In this document: piece after piece, positions 4,956-10,126 of the stretch
Position numbering within the stretch: position 1 is the first letter of the stretch
How the letters are laid out: each line of letters begins with the position of its first letter
Assembly (NCBI GenBank): GCA_026785645.1
Contig: JAJAZM010000175.1
Coordinates: 1 to 10,126 of the forward strand
DNA: 10,126 bases
Source: Sphingomonas bacterium
Lineage (GTDB): Bacteria > Pseudomonadota > Alphaproteobacteria > Sphingomonadales > Sphingomonadaceae
Reading direction: 5' to 3'
Translations under genes and position numbers: made by a program
Notes under the pieces: model-generated
Told to the model about the DNA's origin: nothing
Databases searched by the model: none
Seen by the model: the letters and a program-made list of their open reading frames with translations, nothing else

Positions 4956-7490
4956 ATGCCGCGCGGCGACAGTCTGGTCCGGGCGATCCTGGGCCCCACC
5001 AATACCGGCAAGACCTATCTCGCCATCGAGCGGATGTGCGCCCATTCGTCGGGCGTGATCGGCTTCCCGCTGCGGCTGCTGGCGCGCGAAGTTTATGAGC
5101 GCGTGGTGGCGATCAAGGGCGCGAACCAGGTCGCGCTGATCACCGGCGAGGAGCGGATCGTCCCCAAGAGCGCGCGCTATGTTTTGTGCACCGCCGAGAG
5201 CATGCCCGTCATCGGAGGCAGGGATGACCGCACGCACGAAGGCGTGTTCCCCAGCGAATTCGCCTTTGCCGCGATCGACGAGGCGCAATTGGGCAGCGAT
5301 CCCGAGCGCGGCCATGTGTTCACCGACCGGATGCTCCGCGCGCGAGGCCGCGAGGAGACGCTGATCCTTGGCAGCGACACGCTCCGCCCGATGATCCGCG
5401 CCTTGCTGCCCGAGGCCGAGATCGTCAGCCGCCCGCGCTTCTCGACCTTGCGCCACGCGCCCTCAACCAAACTCTCGCGGCTCCCCCCGCGCTCGGCGAT
5501 TGTCGCGTTCAGCGCCGAGCAGGTGTACGCGCTGGCCGAGATGCTGCGCCGCTTCAAGGGGGGGGCGGCGGTGGTGATGGGCGCGCTGTCGCCCGCCACG
5601 CGCAACGCCCAGGTGGCGATGTTCCAGCGCGGGGAGGTCGATTACCTGGTCGCCACAGACGCCATCGGCATGGGCCTCAATATGGACGTCACCCATGTTG
5701 CCTTTGCCGGGCTCGACAAGTTTGACGGCCACCGAGACCGCCGCCTGTCGATCCCCGAAATGGCGCAGATTGCGGGCCGCGCCGGGCGTCACCAGAAGGA
5801 CGGGACGTTCGGCACATTGGGGCTTGGCGGGGACAATGGCCCGGCCTTCAGCGAGGGCGAGATTGCGGCGATCGAGGACCATCGCTTCCAGCCGCTGGAC
5901 CATCTCTACTGGCGCTCGGCCGAGCTCGATTTCACCGATGTCGGAGCGCTGATTTCCAGCCTTGAGGCGAAGAGCGACGACCCGCTGCTGCGCACCGCGC
6001 CGATGGCGATCGACCTTGCGGTATTGAAGATGCTCGCCGAGGATCCGGCGATCGCCGCACGACGCGGGATATCGGCCAAGCGGCTATGGGCGACCTGCGG
6101 CCTACCTGATTTCCGCAAGGTCGGCCCGATGCACCATGCGCGGATGGTGCGGCGGCTGTTCAGCTACATCGGCGAGGGCGGGCATATCCCGCACGAGTGG
6201 TTCGCCGCCGAGGTCGCCCGGCTCGACAACGTCAATGGCGATATCGAGGCGCTGGCTGACCGGCTCGCGGGGGTGCGGTCATGGGCCTATATCGCCCAGC
6301 GTTCGGACTGGCTCAAGGATCCGCCGCGCTGGGCCGAGCGCACGCAGGCGGTCGAGGGGCGCTTGTCCGACGCGCTTCACTCTGCGCTGACCCAGCGCTT
6401 CGTCGATCGCCGCACCGCGGTGCTGATCCGCGACATTGGCGCGCGCGGCGCCGATGCGCTGCCGATCACCGTCGCCGCCGATGGCGAGGTCAGCGTAGGG
6501 CCCGAGCCGATCGGCCATCTGTCGGGGTTCGACTTCACCGTCGATCCGACCGCGCGCCATGCCGACAAGCGCATGCTGCTGGCCGCCGCCGAACGCCGGC
6601 TGGGCGACGAGCTCGACCGGCGCGCGAAGGCGCTGCTCGACGCGCCGGACAGTGCGTTCAGCCTCGTGGTCGAGGACAATGGCGGCCTCGCGGTAAGGTG
6701 GGAATCTTACATCCTCGCGCGCCTTGCCCCCGGGCGATCCTTGCTCGAGCCCGCGGTTCGGACGGTGCGCGCGCTCGACCGGCTGTCGGCTCCGCGCCGC
6801 GCCCAGCTTCGCGCCCGGCTCGAGGCATGGATCGACAGCGACCGCGATCGCCATGTCGGGGCATTGAAGCAACTCGCCCGTGCCGCGTCCGACGCCAAGG
6901 TCACCCCGGGGGTGCGCGCGCTGGCCGCGATGCTCGCCGACGCCGGTGGGATATTGCCCCGCCGCGCGATCGCCCAGCAGATCGCCGCGCTCGACAAGGC
7001 CGACCGCCAGTCGCTTCATCGCCACCGGCTCCGGCTCGGCGCGCTCGATTTGTTCGTTCCAGCCTTGCTCAAGCCCGGCGCCCAGCGCTGGCGGGCGGCA
7101 TTACTTGCGATCCGCAGCGGCCAGCCGATGCCGCGGCTGCCCGATCCCGGCGCGGCGAGCCTTGACGGGAGTGCCGATCCGCGCGGCGCGATCGTCGCCT
7201 ACCGCCGCTTTGGCACAACCTGGCTGCGGGTCGACCTTGCCGACCGGATTGCCGCGCATGCCTATGCCGCGCGCCAGTCAGGCGCCGCCGACCCGCTCGA
7301 CCGCGACCTGGTCACCAGCCTCGGGCTCGACCCGTCGGCGGTGACCAGATTGATGGCCGAGATCGGCTTCATCCCGGCCGGCGACGCGTGGAAATGGCGC
7401 GGCACCCGCCCCGATCGCCGCCAACGCCCGGTCGAGAGCCCGCGCCCCGGAAATGCCTTCGCCGCGCTGGCCGGGCTCAAGCAACGCTGA
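4956..7490 (+). CDS. Suv3-like superfamily 2 RNA helicase
   Basis: This 844-residue ATP-dependent helicase belongs to the alphaproteobacterial group related to mitochondrial SUV3, an RNA helicase linked to RNA decay. Motif I is GPTNTGKT (13-20), motif II is DEAQ (108-111), and LILGSD (137-142) is in the motif III position. The second RecA domain carries VMGALSP (208-213), ATDAIGMGLN (233-242) and QIAGRAGR (271-278, motif VI). The remaining 550 or so residues are alanine- and arginine-rich, with no named motif except the Suv3-type extension. The frame stays open leftward to a GTG at 4800, but I chose ATG 4956: that region overlaps the M23 gene and the CtrA box, and motif I normally lies near the N-terminus. 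No good Shine-Dalgarno sequence precedes it. TTGCAC at 4922-4927 could be a -35 element, making a leaderless mRNA possible. In many alphaproteobacteria an S4-domain gene follows; here fdxA follows directly. Confidence 0.88.
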   Translation: MPRGDSLVRAILGPTNTGKTYLAIERMCAHSSGVIGFPLRLLAREVYERVVAIKGANQVALITGEERIVPKSARYVLCTAESMPVIGGRDDRTHEGVFPSEFAFAAIDEAQLGSDPERGHVFTDRMLRARGREETLILGSDTLRPMIRALLPEAEIVSRPRFSTLRHAPSTKLSRLPPRSAIVAFSAEQVYALAEMLRRFKGGAAVVMGALSPATRNAQVAMFQRGEVDYLVATDAIGMGLNMDVTHVAFAGLDKFDGHRDRRLSIPEMAQIAGRAGRHQKDGTFGTLGLGGDNGPAFSEGEIAAIEDHRFQPLDHLYWRSAELDFTDVGALISSLEAKSDDPLLRTAPMAIDLAVLKMLAEDPAIAARRGISAKRLWATCGLPDFRKVGPMHHARMVRRLFSYIGEGGHIPHEWFAAEVARLDNVNGDIEALADRLAGVRSWAYIAQRSDWLKDPPRWAERTQAVEGRLSDALHSALTQRFVDRRTAVLIRDIGARGADALPITVAADGEVSVGPEPIGHLSGFDFTVDPTARHADKRMLLAAAERRLGDELDRRAKALLDAPDSAFSLVVEDNGGLAVRWESYILARLAPGRSLLEPAVRTVRALDRLSAPRRAQLRARLEAWIDSDRDRHVGALKQLARAASDAKVTPGVRALAAMLADAGGILPRRAIAQQIAALDKADRQSLHRHRLRLGALDLFVPALLKPGAQRWRAALLAIRSGQPMPRLPDPGAASLDGSADPRGAIVAYRRFGTTWLRVDLADRIAAHAYAARQSGAADPLDRDLVTSLGLDPSAVTRLMAEIGFIPAGDAWKWRGTRPDRRQRPVESPRPGNAFAALAGLKQR

Positions 7491-7497
7491 GCGAGGA

Positions 7498-7522
7498 GAT
7501 TGACTGGCCAATGATTGACTGG
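7498..7522 (+). repeat. Short direct repeat GATTGACTGG in helicase-fdxA gap
   Basis: GATTGACTGG occurs at 7498-7507 and again at 7513-7522, five bases apart, eight bases after the helicase stop. The 83-bp gap otherwise holds only a short ATG-started frame of nine codons (7511-7540) and the fdxA ribosome site. It may be a slippage duplication or a scar. Confidence 0.45.
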
Positions 7523-7573
7523 ACCGCGACCACGACCTAGCCACGGACCCGAACCGAAGGAGCCACTCCGACC

Positions 7574-7912
7574 ATGACCTATGTCGTCACCGACGCCTGT
7601 ATTAAATGCAAATATATGGATTGCGTCGAGGTATGCCCGGTCGATTGCTTCTACGAAGGCGACAATATGCTCGTCATCAACCCCAACGAATGCATCGATT
7701 GCGGGGTGTGCGAGCCCGAATGCCCGGCCGAGGCGATCCTTCCCGATACCGAGAACGGGCAGGAAAAATGGCTCGAACTCAACACCACTTTCTCGAGCCA
7801 GTGGCCCAACATCACCCGCAAGAAAGACAGCCCCGCCGACGCCGACGAGTTCAAGGGCAAGGAAGGCAAATATGACAAATATTTCTCCCCCGATCCCGGC
7901 GAAGGTGACTGA
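7574..7912 (+). CDS. fdxA: Seven-iron ferredoxin FdxA ([3Fe-4S][4Fe-4S])
   Basis: This 112-residue low-potential electron carrier in the cytoplasm matches the Azotobacter FdI type in length and layout. Cys9, Cys17 and Cys50 fit the [3Fe-4S] ligands, while Cys21, Cys40, Cys43 and Cys46 fit the [4Fe-4S] ligands, each offset by one from Azotobacter numbering. Cys12 and Cys25 are the extra cysteines also present in that family. The first motif is CIKCKYMDCVEVCP and the second is CIDCGVCEPECP. The C-terminal tail, including FSSQWPNIT and the lysine-rich end, is typical of alphaproteobacterial FdxA. AAGGAG at 7557-7562 lies 11 bases before the ATG. It follows the helicase by 83 bp and may be cotranscribed. 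A hairpin terminator ends the unit. Its redox partner cannot be told from this window. Confidence 0.96.
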   Translation: MTYVVTDACIKCKYMDCVEVCPVDCFYEGDNMLVINPNECIDCGVCEPECPAEAILPDTENGQEKWLELNTTFSSQWPNITRKKDSPADADEFKGKEGKYDKYFSPDPGEGD

Positions 7913-7939
7913 CCAACGCGATCACCGACGAGCATGAAA

Positions 7940-7972
7940 CGAAGGGCGGCTCCTCCACGGAACCGCCCTTCG
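7940..7972. terminator. Hairpin terminator after fdxA, possibly bidirectional
   Basis: CGAAGGGCGG (7940-7949) pairs perfectly with CCGCCCTTCG (7963-7972), and the inner TCC/GGA extends the stem past one mismatch. TCATTTC follows on the plus strand. On the minus strand TTTC follows, so it could also stop the convergent autotransporter remnant. The short T-runs make it imperfect, but the stem is strong. Confidence 0.75.
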
Positions 7973-7986
7973 GTCATTTCAGCCGA

Positions 7987-8478
7987 TCAGAAAGCGACCT
8001 GGAAGTCGGCGCGATAGCCGACCTCGCCGCTGTTGAGCCCATAACCGAGCCCGGCCGAGACGGTCGCCTTCTCCCCGATCGCCGCCGAGATGGCGGTGGC
8101 CAGCGCGTTCCTGCCCTGGAAGCCGCCGATCCCCCCTGACAAGGCAAAGGTCGACCCCGCCGGAATATTCGGGCTTTCCATCGCCAGCGCCATGGCGACG
8201 CCTTCATTGGCCTTGCTGATGTTGCGGTCTGGCGTGCGCGCCGTCAAAAGTCGCGACGTTGCCGGTGAGGTTGACGGCCGTGCTGTTTGAGCCACTTCCA
8301 TTCGCGCCGAAACCGACCACTGTTCCGTTGTGACCAGCGCTAGCTTGCCCGCCGACGGCGACATTAAAGCCACCGGTCTCGTATTGCTTGAAAAGCCGAT
8401 CGAAACTGAGTCAAAGCCGAGTGCATTCGCGGCTCCGCCGGAACTGGAATTACCCGGGGCCGCCCGCGCGCCATTCAT
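7987..8478 (-). pseudogene. YadA-type trimeric autotransporter, 3' remnant with frameshifts
   Basis: The end of this leftward frame is a YadA-type outer-membrane anchor: ISKANEGVAMALAM, then TFALSGGIGGFQGRNA, KATVSAGLGYGLNS, and a final ...FQVAF. A terminal Phe is typical of outer-membrane barrels. Upstream, head-repeat motifs appear in two frames. The anchor frame reads NALGFDSVSIG near 8430-8400. The neighbouring frame (about 8375-8255) reads GGFNVAVGGQASAG, GTVVGFGANGSGSNSTAV and LTGNVA. Rejoining them needs a shift near 8375-8390 and a compensating one near 8225-8255, where the second frame meets a TGA at about 8208. No signal peptide or full head/stalk precedes 8478, while intact family members are far longer. 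I judge it a decayed fragment of an adhesin. Two sequencing errors could explain the shifts but not the missing 5' part. The anchor identity is firm; the exact left boundary is uncertain. Confidence 0.8.
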
Positions 8479-8575
8479 CGCCGCGCAACCTCGCCTGCGC
8501 CATCAGCGGGCCTTCCCCATCGCGCGCGTCGCCGGTAAACTTGCGGAAACGACCATTTTCTCTACGGAGCGTTGC

Positions 8576-9052
8576 GTGATCAAAACCAATGTTCTTGCCG
8601 CAGTTTTGCTCGGCGCCGGAATGGCCACTTCGACGATTGCCCAGCAGGGCGGCAACGGCGATGTCCCGCGCACTCAATATATCGCGACGATGGACGGCGA
8701 ATTCCGCAAGATGGATGGCGACAAGAACGGCCAAATTACCCGCGCCGAAGTCGAAACCTTCGAGCGCGGCGCCGCGCTCGGTCAGGCCCGCGCCCGCGCT
8801 GCGGCCAAATTCGCCGAGCTCGACACCGACCGCAATGGCCAGATCAGCCCGGTCGAACTCAACAAGTTGATCACTGGCACCCCCGCAGTCGACGGTCGTC
8901 CACTGATCGGCAAGCTCGACACCAACAAGGACGGCCAGATCAGCCTGATCGAACATCGCGGCGGCAAATTATCCTATTTCGACCAGATTGACCGCGACAA
9001 GGACGGCAACGTTTCGGTAGCTGAAATGAAGACAGCCGGAGTCATTAAATAG
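8576..9052 (+). CDS. Secreted EF-hand calcium-binding protein, first of a pair
   Basis: This 158-residue protein has an N-terminal signal peptide (IKTNVLAAVLLGAGMATSTIA, cleavage probably after residue 22 or 23), so it should act in the periplasm or outside the cell. Four canonical 12-residue EF loops are present: 47-58 (DGDKNGQITRAE), 83-94 (DTDRNGQISPVE), 115-126 (DTNKDGQISLIE) and 139-150 (DRDKDGNVSVAE). Each has acidic or Asn residues at positions 1, 3 and 5, Gly at 6 and Glu at 12, so all four should bind Ca2+. The frame continues upstream to 8330, but GTG 8576 is chosen because GGAG lies 6 bases before it and the signal peptide starts there. It lies 26 bp before a second EF-hand gene and is probably cotranscribed. 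Function beyond calcium binding is unknown; calcium sensing or buffering in the envelope is plausible. Confidence 0.9.
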   Translation: MIKTNVLAAVLLGAGMATSTIAQQGGNGDVPRTQYIATMDGEFRKMDGDKNGQITRAEVETFERGAALGQARARAAAKFAELDTDRNGQISPVELNKLITGTPAVDGRPLIGKLDTNKDGQISLIEHRGGKLSYFDQIDRDKDGNVSVAEMKTAGVIK

Positions 9053-9078
9053 CCATCACCAACGTTCGGAGAATCAAT

Positions 9079-9591
9079 GTGTCCATTCGTCTTTCGCTAA
9101 TTGCGCTGATGGCTTCGGCCACGATCACCCCGGCCAGCGCCCAAACACCTGCCGCGCGCCCTGCGCCAGCCGCCAACGCGCCGCAGCCGATCCCGCGCAC
9201 CGCCTTCATGCAGCGCATCGATTCGGTGTTCGTCGTCGCCGACGCCAACAAGGATGGCTTCGCTGACCGCGCCGAGCTCGAGGCGGTTCAGGTCAAGGAG
9301 CTCAACGGTCGCAAGGCCTATGTCATCAAGCAGCGTGAAGCCGCGTTCCGGTCGCTCGACAAGGACAATAATGGCTCGCTCAGCCTGGCCGAGTTCAACG
9401 CCGTCGTCGCCGCCCAGCCGATCAAGACCGATACGGCGTCGGTGCTCGGACGGTTCGACACCAACAAGGATGGCAAGGTCAGCCTGGCCGAGAATCGCGC
9501 GCCTGCGCTGACCCAGTTCGATCGCGCCGACACCAACAAGGACGGATCGCTGAGCGTCGCCGAGCAAAAGGCCACGGCAAGCCGTCGTTAA
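9079..9591 (+). CDS. Secreted EF-hand calcium-binding protein, second of a pair
   Basis: This 170-residue protein has a signal peptide ending ...TPASA, with cleavage likely after residue 21. A proline/alanine-rich linker (22-40) follows. Four EF loops lie at 55-66 (DANKDGFADRAE), 94-105 (DKDNNGSLSLAE), 127-138 (DTNKDGKVSLAE) and 151-162 (DTNKDGSLSVAE), with all key ligand positions filled. Spacing between loops differs from the first protein, and the linker is unique, so the pair is diverged and not a recent duplication. GTG 9079 is chosen over the out-of-frame ATG at 9077, because GGAG lies 7 bases upstream and the signal peptide begins there. It is the last gene before a strong terminator hairpin. 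The partner and role are unknown; related small EF-hand proteins are frequent in sphingomonads by my recollection. Confidence 0.9.
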   Translation: MSIRLSLIALMASATITPASAQTPAARPAPAANAPQPIPRTAFMQRIDSVFVVADANKDGFADRAELEAVQVKELNGRKAYVIKQREAAFRSLDKDNNGSLSLAEFNAVVAAQPIKTDTASVLGRFDTNKDGKVSLAENRAPALTQFDRADTNKDGSLSVAEQKATASRR

Positions 9592-9622
9592 GCACTAACC
9601 ATCGCTCTGCGGTTGGGCTAAT

Positions 9623-9660
9623 CGACCAAGGCCGGGGGCTCGCGCTCCCGGCCTTGGTCG
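9623..9660 (+). terminator. Strong hairpin after EF-hand pair
   Basis: A perfect 14-bp stem, CGACCAAGGCCGGG (9623-9636) and CCCGGCCTTGGTCG (9647-9660), closes a 10-base loop, starting 31 bases after the stop codon. No T-run follows on the plus strand, but the stability of the stem supports a terminator or 3'-protective role. Confidence 0.7.
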
Positions 9661-9930
9661 TGTCCGGCTCAGCGTTCGTGCCCCGCTCGATCCTTCTTGT
9701 CGCCCGCGCCGCGGCGGATCGCTACGGCGATGTTTTCGCGTTGCTGCACGGCGGTGCGATCATTCTCGCGCTGGCTCGAACACGACTGCCAGCGTAGCGA
9801 CCGTGAAACGAATTCGGGTCATCGTTGGAGACGTCCCCTGCGGTGTGCATCCTCAACCTTGGCCGGCCGCCCCCGTCTCGCCCGTTTCGGATCAATCGAC
9901 AGGAGGTCAGCGACGGGGTAAGGCACAAGT
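9661..9930. other. Gene-poor region before the riboswitch
   Basis: No convincing gene is visible. On the minus strand, ATG 9822 starts a basic and hydrophobic stretch (MTRIRFTVATLAVV), and the next frame ends at 9669 with a hydrophilic tail rich in Arg, Asp and Lys. Joining them needs a frameshift, so this is at most a decayed small secreted protein. The promoter driving the riboswitch should lie in the right half; I cannot pick clear -35 and -10 boxes there. Confidence 0.5.
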
Positions 9931-10069
9931 ATCCCCGGGGAGCCGCTCCTGCCGATATGTTTCGAAGGCAGGCACAAAATGGCTGAGAGGCAGGCGTTGC
10001 GCCCTGCGACCCGTCGAACCTGATCCCGCCCCTTGCGCAAACAAGGGCTCACGGGCGTAGGAAGCGGAT
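9931..10069 (+). ncRNA. Thiamine pyrophosphate (TPP) riboswitch
   Basis: The conserved thi-box parts occur in order: CGGGGAGCC (9936-9944), CTGAGA (9983-9988), ACCC (10009-10012), GAACCTGATC (10016-10025) and GCGTAGGAA (10055-10063). P1 can form from ATCC (9931-9934) and GGAT (10066-10069). An enlarged P3 arm is made by CCTGCC/GGCAGG (9948-9953 with 9967-9972). A further hairpin (GCAGG...CCTGC, about 9990-10007) lies between CTGAGA and ACCC. P5 uses CCTTG/CAAGG (10031-10035 with 10042-10046). Bound TPP normally lowers expression of thiamine genes. Confidence 0.93.
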
Positions 10070-10107
10070 GACGGTTGTTCCGCCATTCCTTCCCGATTTG
10101 GAGAATG
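10064..10107 (+). promoter_or_regulatory. Candidate expression platform of the TPP riboswitch
   Basis: Two hairpins are possible. GCGGA (10064-10068) can pair with TCCGC (10079-10083); it shares bases with the P1 3' strand, so it competes with the ligand-bound fold. CATTC (10084-10088) plus TCC (10091-10093) can pair with GGA (10100-10102) plus GAATG (10103-10107), burying the GGAGA ribosome site. This fits control of translation initiation; no T-run is present for termination control. The pairing is read by eye and not energy-calculated. Confidence 0.5.
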
Positions 10108-10110
10108 ACG

Positions 10111-10126
10111 ATGGGCGACCTAGACC
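10111..10126 (+). CDS. thiC: Start of riboswitch-controlled gene, probably thiC, cut by window
   Basis: Only five full codons are visible (Met-Gly-Asp-Leu-Asp). ATG 10111 is preferred over the in-frame ATG at 10105, because GGAGA (10100-10104) then has a normal 6-7 base spacing. The identity rests on context: a TPP riboswitch lies directly upstream, and in alphaproteobacteria the most common single target is thiC, encoding phosphomethylpyrimidine synthase, which makes the pyrimidine half of thiamine from aminoimidazole ribotide. Other thiamine biosynthesis or uptake genes (thiO/thiS/thiG group, a TonB receptor) are possible. Confidence 0.5.

Noticed and set aside
6279..7025. Minus-strand frame of about 250 codons opposite the helicase
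   Set aside because: It is a mirror-frame shadow of the helicase C-terminal half, with no motif or ribosome site.
8330..8575. 5' extension of the first EF-hand gene to 8330
   Set aside because: It runs antisense to the autotransporter remnant, and the ribosome site plus signal peptide mark GTG 8576 as the start.
8450..8956. Minus-strand frame opposite the first EF-hand gene
   Set aside because: Its Asp/Glu/Leu-rich sequence is the antisense reading of EF-hand codons; no start signal.
9803..10060. Plus-strand frame of about 85 codons across the riboswitch
   Set aside because: It covers the conserved TPP aptamer, has an irregular Arg/Pro/Cys composition, and no ribosome site.
1..10126. CRISPR arrays, tRNA/rRNA genes, insertion sequences or prophage genes
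   Set aside because: I looked on both strands and saw no regular spaced repeats, tRNA arms with CCA-type ends, transposase motifs or phage proteins.

Overview
The window looks like chromosomal DNA of a high-GC alphaproteobacterium, most likely a sphingomonad. The signs are GC-rich codon use, a Suv3-like helicase close to a 7Fe ferredoxin gene, a perfect CtrA-type box (TTAA-N7-TTAA), and a short palindromic element that I remember from sphingomonad genomes. No database search was possible, so every family name rests on motifs read from the sequence.

Left part (1-3092). A HerA-type ATPase gene enters from the left edge and ends at 1293. Facing it is a leftward cluster: a group III truncated haemoglobin, a three-helix membrane protein of unknown function, and a broken remnant of a cyanide-insensitive alternative oxidase (AOX). 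An NsrR-like Rrf2 regulator diverges from the globin, and the space between them holds a 23-bp imperfect palindrome that resembles NsrR operators. I read this as a nitric-oxide stress locus: NsrR senses NO, the globin handles NO or O2, and AOX once provided an NO/cyanide-resistant quinol oxidase. The AOX gene is now dead: it has no start codon, a one-base frameshift, and has lost everything after the first di-iron ligand.

Middle part (3093-7972). A gene-poor stretch ends in a 28-bp palindromic repeat. A membrane-anchored M23 (LytM) peptidoglycan peptidase and the large Suv3-like helicase then diverge from a 101-bp promoter region carrying the CtrA-type box. FdxA, a seven-iron ferredoxin, follows the helicase, and a strong hairpin closes the unit.

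Right part (7973-10126). A leftward remnant of a YadA-type trimeric autotransporter keeps its beta-barrel anchor but has frameshifts and no signal peptide. Next come two tandem secreted EF-hand proteins with four calcium loops each, then a strong terminator hairpin, then a thiamine pyrophosphate riboswitch with a possible Shine-Dalgarno-sequestering hairpin. The first codons of the gene it controls, probably thiC, run off the right edge.

I see no CRISPR array, tRNA, rRNA, insertion sequence or phage gene. The most notable content is the NsrR/globin/membrane-protein/AOX locus with its decayed last gene. I do not see convincing evidence of a large undescribed system.
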